Below are positions 19,894-32,200 of a stretch of 64,000 nt of DNA, piece by piece. The translations under genes and the position numbers were made by a program. This stretch comes from Pollenia angustigena. Its lineage: Eukaryota > Arthropoda > Insecta > Diptera > Polleniidae. Numbering within the stretch: position 1 is the stretch's first letter; every line of letters starts with the position of its first letter. The stretch spans positions 248,123,803 through 248,187,802 of the forward strand of contig OV884059.1 in NCBI GenBank assembly GCA_930367215.1, in the 5' to 3' direction. Below the pieces are notes generated by a model. It saw only the letters and a list, made by a program, of their open reading frames with translations, searched no databases and was not told where the DNA came from.

Positions 19894-21191
19894 GGGCTGC
19901 CAGATTTGACGATTTATCGTCATTTTGATGATTTTTTGTTTCGAAATTACCAAAGTGCCGATTTGCTGATTTTTTTCAATCCATCCAATTTAAAACATAC
20001 CGAAACTCAGCAGAAGAATCCGTTGCCAGACAGAGAAAAGGAGAAGGAGAAAAATAATTTCATTTCTGGCATTGAAAATTTCGATTCGAAAAAATACTGA
20101 GACATGCAAAAAGAATCCATTGCCAACCAAAAAGGTATTCGAGGAGGAGAAGAGAGGTTAAAAAAAGCATAAACTACATTAAATCATTAAACACATAATA
20201 ATTATTATAAAAACAAAAACAAAACTACAACAACATCAACTGCAACTAATGCTGTTGAATTTGAAAACAAACAAAAATAATTAAAAATGAACATGCTGCA
20301 GCCGTTGTTGCTGCCATCTCAGCAGACGTGCCAGTAACAATTGCAAATGACATATCGACCCCCTTTGCGCGAAATTATCGTATATGCCAATTTTTTTAAC
20401 TTGAGTTTTTGATGCAATCTTGTTCTATATTCAACGAAACGTCACCTGAGAAAATATTGTAGGCGAATTCCAGTTCGTTGCTACAAAAATTAAATGTATA
20501 TTTTCATTTTGATATCGCAAGCGAAAGCAGAGAAAAGTAGAAAAATGGCTGTCCTGTAAAATTTGGTTCTTGTAACATACGATAATTTCGCGCAAAGGGG
20601 TCGATATATGCATACATGGCTGGTTGATAATTTTGCGTACGTAAATATTTATATATCAAAGAAAAAAAATAAGAAATAAGAAATGATTATTTTCCGAGTA
20701 CAAAAACAACAATTTTTATTTTTCGTGAAACCATCATCGAATGAATCTTTTGCGACTCACTGTATATATAATTTTTTCAACAAGATAATATCGGTATGAG
20801 TCTCATACGATTCTTGACATGAAAGACACGTTATTCCCACAACGATTGAAGAAGCGTCTTTCGCTGTGCTATGGACGAATCTCACTCGTGTTACAGTTTT
20901 TCCAGTGTGAGTAATCGACGATTAAAAAATGCGGTCATCGTTGATCAAAGACGCTCTTTATGAGACTCCCAGTAGGTCTTACACGATTGAAAATGCTAGA
21001 AGGGCATGAAGTAATTATGTTTTTGTTTAAATGTTTTTTTTTATAAAAATCGAACAAAACCTGTTTAAAAAAAAAAAAACTAAATATTAAGCTGTCCGAT
21101 TTTTTTTGTCGATTTTTCGAAACGAGGAAGACGATTTTATTATGTTTTCTCAGGAAATTGAAGATTTCTTCGCAAATTTATCTGGCAGCCC
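19894..21191. mobile_element. TIR element GGGCTGCCAGATTT (hAT-like), host of a MITE
   Basis: GGGCTGCCAGATTT (19894 on) is inverted as AAATTTATCTGGCAGCCC ending at 21191, with GACGATTT/GTCGATTTTTCG beside both ends. The termini are hAT-like, but the flanks show no 8-bp match. MITE C copy 2 lies inside. Confidence 0.5.
20352..20606. mobile_element. MITE family C, copy 2
   Basis: Inverted copy of 6798-7063 with ends TATCGACCCCCTTTGCGCG and CGCGCAAAGGGGTCGATA. The body matches throughout in reverse orientation. Confidence 0.8.
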
Positions 21192-21194
21192 TGG

Positions 21195-21400
21195 GCCTAG
21201 GGAAAATTATGAACCAATCTTCATAAAATTTCACAGTCTCATTTATAGTCCTGTGAAACTGTGACGTACCAAGCTCTATCATGATAGCATTATTTATTAA
21301 GGTTTTAGGCGTACTATACTTTTTTCCGGAAGTAGTGCTTATATGGGGCCTAGGGTAAATTATGGACGGATCTTCATGAAATTTTACAGCGTGATTTTGA
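21195..21400. repeat. Diverged tandem pair of DINE-like internal units
   Basis: GCCTAGGGAAAATTATGAACC..ATCTTCAT (21195 on) recurs as GCCTAGGGTAAATTATGGACGGATCTTCAT (21350 on), a spacing of about 155 bp. Related sequence (GGGAGCTATGGTCAAATATGGA) lies at 61640-61870. Confidence 0.45.
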
Positions 21401-21667
21401 GTCGAATACAACGAATTTTTGCAAAATCTTATATCATTCCGTGCATTGTTCCACCAGAAATTTCAGATAAATTACAACTGATTTGACAGCAGATTGCTAA
21501 GCAATAATTGCTCAAGCAATAAGAAGAGCAATCATTACGCAATGGATTGCCACTCATGGCAATATGCGGTCTAAACGTCGCAAATTTAATGGAGCAATCA
21601 AATTTGACGTTTGCCGCAATAAATATTGCTACGTGGAAACCCGGGGTTACAAATATTCAATAAAAAG

Positions 21668-22356
21668 TAGTGCTGGGAAACTATCGATAGTATCGATAGT
21701 CTTAAAATATCGATAGGAAAAATATCAATATCGATATTATTATTATTTAAAATACAGCTATGAAGACATACAACAGCTATACACACACACAGTTTTTTGC
21801 CCCAAATTATTACTTGCTATTATTAATTCGCGCTGAATTACAGCAATGAATACAAACAACAAGAATTGCAAGTGGTATGGATTGCTTAGCAGTGCTTTTT
21901 ACTGCTAATTAAAGGACTTTAAGTCGAAATTTTTACATGTTTATATAGGGACTGAAATGTCAAATATTTTTGTAATGTTGTAAAAAATGCAAATCCAAAT
22001 GCAATTGTAAGCATAGGACAAAACAATGAACGACCATTAGAGGATAAGTCCGCTAGATTGATAACCTTTTTGGGTTTAGAATTTAGAAACTTTTTTAAAG
22101 CTGCAATGGAATATCTTATAGACTCTGTTACTTCGGTTCCTTCAGAAAGGTACTTATCAATTTTTAAAAAACTGTCATCTAAAATAACGTGCGATAAAGT
22201 GATAAAAACAACGAATTGTAGCCTTATAAAAAAATAATTAAAGTTTTCCTGCTCAAGTACAAACATTCAGTCGATAGTAATATCGATTATCGATAGTGAA
22301 ATCTGAACTATCGATAAATATCGATAGTTGAAAATACCGATAGTATCCCAGCACTA
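21668..22356. mobile_element. hAT element with TATCGATA arrays at both ends
   Basis: The ends TAGTGCTGGGA and TCCCAGCACTA are flanked by ATAAAAAG (21660-21667) and ATTAAAAG (22357-22364), 7 of 8 identical. Next to each end are several TATCGATA or near-TATCGATA octamers (21683-21740 and 22265-22345). A minus-strand frame of 115 codons (22266-21919) contains VILDDSFLKIDKYLSEG; I do not recognise it, and it has no hAT dimerisation motif. Confidence 0.75.
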
Positions 22357-22364
22357 ATTAAAAG

Positions 22365-22990
22365 ACAAAAATAATTGTATTTTATATATTGTGGGCTTAT
22401 ATTCAAATAGTGCTATCTGCAATTGTTCGAAAATTCTGTTTTTATAGAAACGAGTTCACTGACTGAAGGGTCGGTATCTGTCATTTAAATTTGTATTAAT
22501 TTATCTAACACACACGGTTTTTGCTATCTACAAAAAAAATATTAGTGTATATAAATAATAAAATTATAAAAATTGTTTGTACAAAGTAGACATATTATAC
22601 ATCAAATGGTTGAGAATTGAGTCAAAATTTCAAAACTTACATATGTATGTACATAATTTTAAAATTCGTTGAAGACATTTTGCAAAAATGGTGCAAAAAT
22701 GTGTTTATAAGTTTTTGTCAATAATATAAATTTTTATTTATGCAATAAAATCTTAATTAGCTTATATTATTTAATGAAATTTTACAAGTTAATAGATTTT
22801 TATGCTTCATACGAAACCTATCTGCAAACATTTCAAAATTAAGTTTTTTATGGATTTTTATTCCCTATATCATAACGCAAAGTTTTTGTACCTAGAGGAC
22901 CGTTACGCACAAAAAAAGAGAAAAATAAATCATCAAAAATCACGATCAAAGTTTAATTTTGTTGCATAGTGTAATTCAAACAAACAATAA
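22365..22990. other. AT-rich DNA, nothing recognised
   Basis: No open frame of note, no inverted repeat found by eye. Confidence 0.4.
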
Positions 22991-23003
22991 GTACTTGTGT
23001 TTG

Positions 23004-23106
23004 AATACTTTAATAAATTCTTCAAGCTTAAGGTCACTTATTTATAAAATTAATAAAAATATTTTTATTTTCAATATTTCGATTTCCGTTGGAAATCTTC
23101 TTCAGG

Positions 23107-23139
<33 letters not shown>

Positions 23140-23280
23140 TTCCTGAAGAAGATTTCCAACGGAAATCGAAATATTGAAAATAAAAATATTTTAATTAATT
23201 TTATAAATAAGTGACCTTAAGCTTGAAGAATTTATTAAAGTATTTAATAAAAAAAAAGGTCGAAGAAATAGGACTATAAT
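23004..23280. mobile_element. Penelope-like palindromic insertion with hammerhead-like arms, 13-bp target duplication
   Basis: Arms 23004-23112 and 23138-23245 are near-perfect inverted copies around a poly(A) run. GTACTTGTGTTTG stands directly before (22991-23003) and after (23281-23293), a 13-bp duplication. In the right arm CTGAAGA (23143-23149) is followed by a 7-bp stem GATTTCC-AAC-GGAAATC and GAAA (23168-23171); the left arm has the same on the minus strand. Hammerhead motifs in terminal repeats, inverted partial copies and variable-length duplications are known traits of Penelope-like elements. One extra A separates CTGAAGA from the stem, so ribozyme activity is uncertain. Confidence 0.6.
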
Positions 23281-23293
23281 GTACTTGTGTTTG

Positions 23294-24683
23294 CTTAAAT
23301 CAGTAAAAGAAACTACTACTGCAATTATTTAATGTATATAATATTCATGTGTAAAGAAATTTTTATTTATTCATACTAATTAGTACTGCAGATAGGTTAT
23401 TTGGTTTCAGATTTTTACAATTCCAAAAAACCTAAGTGTCATAACATAAGCTGTGATTAGAAAAACAAAATTTTCTCAACCGATATATATTACTGCTTTC
23501 ATTTTAATCAAAATGTGTAATTTTCGTTTCAATATCATTAATATTTGCAATTTTATAACGTTTTTTCCCTCTCCTGTAAACTTTTGAAAACTGCAGATTG
23601 GTTATTTCGTCTCTTAGGTGACGATATGTATTTGATCAATCTTTTGAAAAAATTTTTTTTTCTCATTATAAAAAATTTTTAAAATTGTTTTTCTTTAAAT
23701 TTAAAACTTTTTAAAAAAAACTAAAAAATATTGATCAAAAAGCTATCGAAGCTACTTTGGACAAATTTTGCTAACATCCACAGGTTATAAGTTACATGGA
23801 GGAGAAAGAACACCGCTAAAAATTGAAAAACCCTCGTCTAACGATAGAAGTTATTTTTTTTTTTTACATACGCCACTCGTATACCAAAAAGCGACCCAAA
23901 CTACCTTAAAGGAAAAGCCATAAGGTTTCATTTGGGCAAAAATAAAAAAAAGTTTTGAATATAAAAAGAAAATTTTTAATTTCTTAAAAGAACTCCAGAG
24001 GCCTATTATAAAGGAAATAAACCGAAAACGTTATTGAAAAGGCGGTAACGTATCAATATTGTATACTGGCAGTTAAAGTAATAACAAATTATATCTGAAA
24101 TTAGTGAATTTGGCCGTATCTTAGGATGTTTTAAAACAAAGTAACAAAGTAACGTTATACGAGTTTAATAGCTTTTAAAAACGGGTAATGTTTATTTTTT
24201 CGGGATCCCGAATTTCTACTCTAAAAACAATAAAAATTTAATTAAAGTACTGTAAATTTAACTTAATTCATTAACATTAAATAATTTTATGAGATTTATA
24301 TTATTTATTTATTTGTTTATATTTAACTACACAAAAATGCGGAAATAATTAATACATTTTCCTTTATTACATCGCTAAAAAACTATATAAAAATTTTTAA
24401 TTCTTTGAAGTTTGGCAAAAAAAGTCTTAATTCAGAAATAATAGTTTTACGTAATGGTAAATTGAAAATGTTTTAATTGCTTTATTTAATTGATTTATTT
24501 CCTAAAGAGGAAATGATTACGATTAGAAGCAGTTGTACTAGATTTAAGTTGTTGATACCAAACGAAAAAGTAAAAAATTGAGTTAAACCTAATCTAAAAC
24601 TCAAAATGCACATTTTTGAATTAACGCCTTTTTGCCTAACTTCAAAGCATTAAATAAATATATAATTAATTACAATAAACATA
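23294..24683. other. AT-rich DNA, nothing recognised
   Basis: I found no long frame, no splice-linked exon series and no TIR pair here. Confidence 0.4.
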
Positions 24684-25448
24684 CATATGGGCATTTCCTG
24701 GGGTCACGAACGTACGTTGTTCGTACGCTTTTGATGTACAAATAATATAGAAAACAAAACTTTTCCTAGCATTTTTTTTTCGATTCGATAGCATTTGGGT
24801 AGCTCTATGTTTAGTGCAAAAGATGGATTTCATCGATTTTAAGTTTTCATAATAAAAGTTATAAACGTGTGGTCACGAACGTACGCAAAATAGAAGTCAA
24901 CTTCGGCTGACAGTAGTGAATTGTAAAAATTTGCGCAATGAAACGGAATATTCAAAAGTGATTAATTCATTTTAAAAGTGTATTAATGTAGGTCTCCATC
25001 CAGTATTTACAAAATAAAATATCTCTCTTGGTTTTTGTTTAATTTGCTTATTTACCGGTCGCGAACGTACGATTTTTCCATATGTCTTTTTATTAGTATC
25101 CCCACGCATTTTCCCATAAATGTCTTAAAATTTCCTTAACAAAAAAAACTTAATACTCCTTTTGCAATTGATTGTAATTGAGAGATTATGAAGAAAGAAT
25201 GTAAACATAACATATTTCTTGCATGTAAAATAAGTATATAAAAATGTCTTAAGAAGTAGAAAATACAGAAAAACATACAATTTTCCAGTTTTCAGCCCAA
25301 TTTCCTCAAGTAAAACAGCTGAGATATGCTATGAAACCATTCTGTAATAAGAACAAAGACTTTTTATAATAATGAACAATAAAAGACGATGATAATCAAC
25401 ATATTATTTTTTCATCCTGGTAGACCATTCTCGGGAAATGCCCATATA
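24684..25448. mobile_element. CATATGGGCATTTC-family element 2
   Basis: The ends CATATGGGCATTTCCTGG and CGGGAAATGCCCATAT are inverted copies. Inside, CGAACGTACG occurs in a fixed context (GGTCACGAACGTACG near 24704 and 24872; GGTCGCGAACGTACG near 25058), comparable to the CACGTGAC motifs of the other members. 765 bp, non-coding. Confidence 0.65.
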
Positions 25449-25648
25449 CATATGTAATTGAAAATATATCGAACAAGCGTTTGTGTGCAGGGGTAAAGTC
25501 TGTCGTGATCGGGTTTTTATAGATTGCAATTAAAGAATAACTCCCTTATTTATAAAAAATAAAACAATTTTACAAAAGGTTTATTAAACAAATAAATTCG
25601 TTTCATAAGGCTTTTATAAACATGTTTTTTTGTTTTATAACTAAAGAC

Positions 25649-25893
25649 TCAGTTAGCCGGGAGTAATATTTTTTTTTTTATTTTATTTTATTTATTTTTT
25701 TATTTTTTTTTTTTTTTTTTTTTTTTTTATAGTAACAGTAACAGTAACCTTACCGTAAAAAAGTAAGACCAATCTATTTCTTACAGATTGAGACGTAACA
25801 TCTTACTGCTAACTGTAATCGCTCTAATTTCTTTACATACAACAAAATGAATCAGCTGATTTTCAACGTTACTGTTACTCCCGGCTAACTGAG
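25649..25893. mobile_element. MITE with CTCAGTTAGCCGGGAGTAA ends
   Basis: CTCAGTTAGCCGGGAGTAA (25649 on) is inverted as TTACTCCCGGCTAACTGAG (to 25893). The interior is a long T tract, then AGTAACAGTAACAGTAACC and its partial inverse GTTACTGTTACT. 245 bp. Confidence 0.75.
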
Positions 25894-25947
25894 CCTTAAG
25901 GCCGTAAATATTAAAAATGTTTATTAAAAACAAATTTAACAATTAAT

Positions 25948-26635
25948 AAAGCTTCGTTCACAATCAGAGCAACAATTTCGATTTTTCTTCTATCTTCTTT
26001 CTTCCCAAATTATTTCATATATTTTTCTTTCATTTTTAGAACAAAAATGTAACTAATTTTTTTTAAATATGTAACTAAAGCTGAGTTTACTTTAACTACA
26101 GCAACAATTTGTATGAAATTGTTTCTGACGTTTAAAATAATTTTATTTAGCTTTATATGAAAATTTAAAGCTTAAAGCTGCGTTCACAATCAAAAAAACA
26201 TTTCCACTTGGTGTTCATAATAGAGCAACAATTTCTTTTGCAACCAAACACATTTTCCATTAAGAAACCGTTAAACAACATTATTTTAATATTTTCATTC
26301 AAAAGTAATGTGTAGTTTATAGAACACGAGCGCCTTACTCGTCCGTTCAAAAACAAATTTCGAAATTTTGTTTTTGTTTTAAATGTAAGTTGAACGGACG
26401 AGTAAGACGCTCGTGTTCTGTAAACACCAAATAAATAAAATTATTTTAAACGTCAGAAACAATTTCATACAAATTGTTGCTGAAGCTAAAGTAGAATCAA
26501 TTTTAGTTACATTTTTAAAAAAAATTTTAGTTACTTTTTTGTTCGAAAAATGAAAGGAAAATATATGAAATACTTTGGGGAGAAATAAGACAGAAGAAAG
26601 AACGAAATTGTTTCTCCCATTGTGAATAAAGCTTT
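25948..26635. repeat. Long inverted repeat with a second inverted repeat at its centre
   Basis: The outer arms (about 25948-26165 and 26440-26635) share AAAGCTT.ATTCACAAT, ATGAAATTATTTC-like sequence and AAATTGTTTCTGACGTTTAAAATAA in inverse order. At the centre GAACACGAGCGCCTTACTCG (26321 on) is inverted as CGAGTAAGACGCTCGTGTTC (to 26421). Probably a non-autonomous DNA element with a later insertion or a fold-back structure. Confidence 0.6.
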
Positions 26636-26639
26636 AAGG

Positions 26640-27611
26640 TTTGGCGAAATCACATTTGAAAATAAAAAAGGACAAAAAAAGTCTTCTGTGTAAAGAAATT
26701 AAATTTGTTTAGGAAAAAGCGCTAAAAACATTACAAACAGGATTAATTGTTTTGGAAATGATTTTAATATTATTTATCTTTTTTCGAATATTTTGATTTT
26801 TTAAATGTTTATTTTAATTTGTGTTATTTAGTATGAATTATTAAGTTCCATTTTAGATGATTTTTATAGCCTTTTAAATGGTTACCGACAGTAAGACGAA
26901 TGTGGAAATAACTATACAATTCTACCAATATCTAAAAATATAAGTAAATTAATTTCATTTTCAAATCAATTCACCATCCCTAGACCAAAAAGTTTCAATG
27001 TCATTGTCATTGGAGTACCTCAGTACTTTTGCAATGCTAAAAGAACTGAAAAAAGTGCAATTGTTCTGACTTTACCATCCCTGATTTGTATGTTTATTCA
27101 GCTAGTAATCAACAACATGCATAATGTAAATAACTAAAGGTTATCTCGTATGCAATTTATGTGTGTAAGTATGTTTATGGAAAATGACTCTGGGTTTCGC
27201 CCATCTTTTATAGCATGCTGCATATTATGTATTTTGTTGTACAATTATAATAGTGTCAAATAAATAAAAAAGGAGTTAGCAATTGAAATCAGTTTTAATA
27301 ATAACAAAACAATGTAGTAAAATTTTATTAAAATGGCTAACAAGTTAGACTTTATGTTTTAATGTAATGTATAGTATGTATTGAATTGTATGTTTTAAAC
27401 TTTTTTTCGTAGTTAGAAATTAATGTTACTAGTACTATGTGTTATAATATTATTTTTTTTGGAAATGTTTGTTTCCTAAAAAGTTTCTTAGATTATGAAC
27501 ATGTATGGCTTCTTGAAGTAGTGTTTATTGCAAATTATTTTATTGAGTTTTATTTTAAAGAAAAGATGTAAAGTGATGAAATACTCGTCGTTTCTTTGGT
27601 AATTTTAAATT
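26640..27611. other. Downstream flank of the septin gene
   Basis: No gene. 26964-26982 (CAAATCAATTCACCATCCCTA) resembles the terminus of the hAT-like element at 3186, but no partner end is nearby. The 3' untranslated region of the minus-strand septin should lie just below 27612. Confidence 0.4.
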
Positions 27612-28852
27612 CTAAACATCAATGACAGTATCATTTTTCTTCATTTCCATAATGTGGGTTTGCTTAAGCTTTTCCTGCATCTGTGTAAGCATATCCTGCA
27701 TTCGTCGTATTTCTTCATCTTTTTGTAAGAGCAAACGATCAGTTTCGGAAATGGCAGCTTCAAATCCGTTTGTAGAACTGATGGAATCACGCTTCAATTT
27801 GCCGCGTTCCCGCAAGGCGTGTTGCGAAATTTGTGAAATGCATTGTGCACGAAAGTTTTCATAGTGTACATCTTGGGTAGTGTCTTTCAGATCTTGCATG
27901 TGTGTCGAAATAAGGAAAGTTCTTAGTTTAATAAAATCGCTATGGTCGAGGTCTTCTACATTGACAACACCCCAAGGGTACTGTCGCCCACGAACTTTTT
28001 TTCCAGCTATATCTAAAATGGTGTTGCTTCCCACGACAGCAAACGGTATTGATGCTTTTAATTCGCGGTCTTGCTGTTTAAAATCTTCATCCTCATCGGA
28101 ATCACACTCGGGGAATTGATATAACTGTATGTGATTCTCTTCAAGATCTCTTAAAATACGTTCCTTCAAATTTCGCACCTCTGTCTTAGTCAAACAATCC
28201 GATTTTCCAATTACTAACACAATATTGACTTTTCGATGTAATCGCCTCAACAAGTCCAAGTCCATTTGACGTAAACTGATTAAATGAAATTTATTTTAAA
28301 ATGATTAATGTTTTATCTGATTATTCACATACCTATGACCCCAAGGAGGGACGAAGTATAAACAGCAATGAACTCTATTATCTTGTATATTTCGCCTGTT
28401 TAATCCACTTTCATCCGTAAAATATTGACGAAACTTAATGACAAAAAAAAAAACTATATATATATTTTTTTTAAGAAATTTCCATAATTTTACCTGCTCG
28501 TCAATATATGCCGTGCATACCCTCCAACTGTCCTCACAATTTATAGAATCTCCAAAACCAGGCGTATCGACTACAGTTAATCGTAAGCGAACTCCTCTTT
28601 CTTCTATATCCATCGTTTTCTTTTCAATTCTTGTAGTTTTTTCGATTCTCTCTTCTATTGGTAGCATAATACGATTCTTATACAAATCTCCAAGGAATAA
28701 ACTGTTTACCAAAGTCGATTTTCCCAATCCTGATTCACCCACCACCATAAGAGTAAATTCAAATCCTCTTTTTACCGATTTTCTGTGCACCTGTTCCGGT
28801 AACGTGGCAAAGCCTATGTAATCCCTATCCTTGTCAAACGAAGGTGTTTTTG
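27612..28852 (-). CDS. Sep4: Septin, Sep4-like (three 3' exons)
   Basis: Minus-strand exons 28852-28494, 28433-28333 and 28275-27612 (stop TAG) are joined by 60- and 57-bp introns with GT..AG borders and consistent phase; about 374 residues are visible. They show [13 protein letters not shown], the P-loop GESGLGKS, switch II DTPGFGD, a GKSD base-recognition motif in place of the usual AKAD, the septin unique element and a C-terminal coiled coil ([19 protein letters not shown]). Septins are GTP-binding proteins that polymerise at the cortex, cleavage furrow and membranes. [17 protein letters not shown] and [17 protein letters not shown] fit my memory of Drosophila Sep4 better than Sep1 or Sep2. 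The first coding exon with the ATG lies upstream of 28853 and is not identified. The first intron contains the RTE-like LINE at 29.2 kb if the gene extends that far. Confidence 0.85.
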
Positions 28853-28855
28853 CTG

Positions 28856-29244
28856 AAAATATAGATTGAAACAGAATAATGTTGTTTTCTAAATTTTTTT
28901 ACTTTTCAATGTTGTGTAAAATTAAATATCATCATATATATTATTTCTAAAGCACTTTTTTTTGTCGGTTGCAAATATCTCCCATACCGCATCAAATTTA
29001 ATGAATGATATCTCATTTTAAAGCTTATTTCTAACACTAATGACGAAAAATAATTAGAAATTAAAAAAATAATATTTTCATTGATAAAAATTATATTTTA
29101 AAATGTATTGAAGTTACTAAAATTTCTATTAACTATTTTCATTTTATGTTACAAACATGACAACTAACGGTGCGAAACATTCGCACGGGTCATCTAGTTT
29201 TGTTTTAATAATAAATGTTCTAAAATACATTCTATTCAATTTAA
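28856..29244. other. Septin intron sequence
   Basis: AT-rich, directly upstream of the acceptor TTTTCAG of septin exon 28852-28494. No exon seen. Confidence 0.4.
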
Positions 29245-32200
29245 ATATATATATATATATATATATTTAATCCTAGGGTTCCATGGAGGAACATAGGGCC
29301 ACAACAAACTTCTTCCATTCTGATCTGTCTTCTGCCAAATTTTTTATTTCACGCCAGCTTTTTCGAGTTGATTGTATTTCACTTTCAAGCATCCTTCTCC
29401 AAGTATGAGATGGCCTTCCTGGTCGCCTACTGCCTTGTGGATTCCAGTCAATTGCCATTCGTGCAATATCTTCTTGTGGTCTTCTTAAGATATGACCCAA
29501 CCAATTCCATTTTCTCTTGAGGATTTCACTTTGAACAGGTATCTGCTTTGTCCTTCTCCACAGCTCAGTGTTTGATATTGTTTCTGGCCAAAAAATGTGA
29601 AGGATTCTTCTTAGGGATTTATTGACAAAAACCTGCAGGCTGTTAATCTGGCGTTGAGAAGTGTTCCAGGATTCACAACCATATAGAAGGGTGGATGTTA
29701 CATTTGAGGAAAAAAGCCGTAATTTTGTTTTTATTGAGTACTGAGAGGATCTCCATACGGGTTGTAGAGCTCCAAATGCCTGCTTAGCCTTATTTATACG
29801 ACTTTTGATATCGTCATCAGATCCTCCAGAGGTATAAATTATGCTTCCTAAGTAACAAAAGCTGCTTACATCTTCTAATTCATTTTCATTTATTTTGAGC
29901 TTTGTTGTATTGTTGGTGTTAATTCGCATTACTTTTGTTTTTGCAAAGTTGATCTTTAAACCGACTTTCATTCCCAGTTCATGAATCATGTTGAGTTTGG
30001 TCGACATATCCTCAAAGTTATGTGAGAGTAAGCATATGTCGTCTGCAAAGTCCAAATCCTCTAATCTACCCTGTAAGCCCCACGTAATACCTCTTCTCAT
30101 AGTCGTTACCTGCCGCATCACTGTGTCTAGAACGATATTAAATAGGAGTGGTGATAAAATGCAGCCTTGTCGTACACCAACGTTTATGGGAAGATTTTCA
30201 CCCAGTTGACCTTCGTGCAAGACTCGACAACAGGCAGTATCATAAAGCTCTTTGATGAGTTCAATTATCTTTTCCGGCACACCTCTACACTTAAGTATTT
30301 TCCATATAGCATGATGGTTAAGGGTGTCAAAGGCTTTTTCAAAATCTATGAAGGCTAAGTATAGTGGTGAGCGCCATTCAACAGATTGCTCTACAATTAA
30401 CCGGAGACTATTTAGTTGGTCCACACAGGAGCGGCCAGGTCTAAAGCCAGCTTGTTCACATCTTAGGTCGTTCATAAATGTAGGTGACAACCTCGTGTAG
30501 ATGATGCGTGTTATGGTTTTGTTGATCAGACTTAGAAGCGTTATTCCTCTCCAGTTTTTGCATTTTGAAAGGTCTCCTTTTTTGGGGAGTTTGATAATAA
30601 CACCTTCTTTAAGCTCGGATGGCAAACACTTTAGGTTCCAAAAGTCATCAACGATCGGTTTAATGATAAGTGCACAAGTGGAAGGGTCGACTTTTAGAAG
30701 TTCTGGAGATATAGAGTCAATACCAGCTGCTTTATTATTCTTGAGGGACTTTATTGCATTTTCAACTTCTGTAATGTTGGGACAACTCACATCTATATAA
30801 GTGCTTTCTTCATGATTTTCGCATTGGCAGTTCCATTCAGAGGTTGTAGGTGTTGTTGAGAGCATATTGTTATAGTAATCAGTCCAAATTTTCAGTTGCT
30901 CTTCCTTAGACGTAACCGGTACGCCATTATTGTCTTTTAAAAGGTGACCAGCGATATATGATCGGCTAGTGAGCTGTTTTGTTATTCTATAAAGATCCCT
31001 TGATCTATGTGTTTCAGCTGCAGATTGAGCTTCAGTGGCTAAGTTTTCCGCCCATTTTCGTTTATCCTGTCGAGCACTTTTCTTTACTTGTCGATCTATA
31101 GTACTATACTGAGTTTGCAAATTTTGTTTTGCAGATTGAGTTTTAGCGTTGTTTAATTTTGATTTTAGTTCTTTTCTTTTCTCAATTATACTTCGATCAG
31201 ACGTCCAAACTTTTCTATCTCTGTTTTTGTAACCTACATGTTGCTTAGCAGCGCTTAGAAATACTTCCTTTATTTCCTTCCAATCTCTTGAGTTGTGTGC
31301 ATTAAGGTTTTGATAAGCACTTCGTAATGAGTTTGTATAGTCATCCCTTACATTTTCTAAATGAAGCTTCTCAATTGCAAATTTTCTCTGTGGTGTACGA
31401 TTTCGATCTCTTGTTATGGCAGCAACCTTGAGTCTTATCTCACCAGTCAAAAGATGGTGGTCTGTAGAGCCATCGGCTCCTCTTCTATTTCGTACATCGG
31501 TAAGGGAACCTCTCCATTTCCTACTAATTGAAATGTGGTCAATTTGGTTTTCTGTACGATGGTCTGGCGAGACCCAAGATATCTTATGCACCCTTTTGTG
31601 TGGAAAAAGTGTTCCCCCAATAACGAGGTTGTTTTTACAGCACAACTCTGTAAACAATTCGCCATTTATGTTCATGGTGCCAACGCCGTGTTTTCCCATA
31701 ACCTTCTCCAAATTGGTATTATCACTGCCAAACTGCGCGTTCATATCTCCCATCAATATGACTATATCACCTCTTTTTGTGGCTGCTACAACCTTTTCCA
31801 ACAAACTATAAAGGCTTCTTTATCTGATATATCGGCCATCTCTGTTGGTGCATAACATTGAATGCAGGTTATGTTTCTGACGCTTGAGCGCAATCGAATA
31901 GAAATTATCCTATCTGAGTAAGGCTGCCATTCAATTAGAGCTTTCTTCGCATCTTCGGATAGTAAGAACCCAACACCACTCGCCCTTGGTAATCCGCTTT
32001 GTCTTCCAGAGTATATAAATGTGTAGCCATCATCTGTTTTTACTTCACCATAATCTGGCCATCTTGTTTCACAAAGACCAGTAAATAAGAGATTATATTC
32101 TTTGCAAACTTTTGAAATCTGTTCTAATCGTGATGCTTCTAATAACGTTCTAATATTCCAAGTTCCAAATCGAGTCCGGGTTTTAAAGCTGAAAGTCGTC

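Noticed and set aside
21919..22266. 115-codon minus-strand ORF as a hAT transposase
   Set aside because: Lies in the hAT element, but no BED finger, DDE or dimerisation motif is recognisable; may be a decayed remnant only.
25668..25729. T-rich tract as a functional terminator
   Set aside because: It is the interior of a MITE with clear inverted ends; no transcript context.
29988..31855. Plus-strand ORFs over the LINE at 29.2-32.6 kb
   Set aside because: They are antisense shadows of the reverse transcriptase frame.
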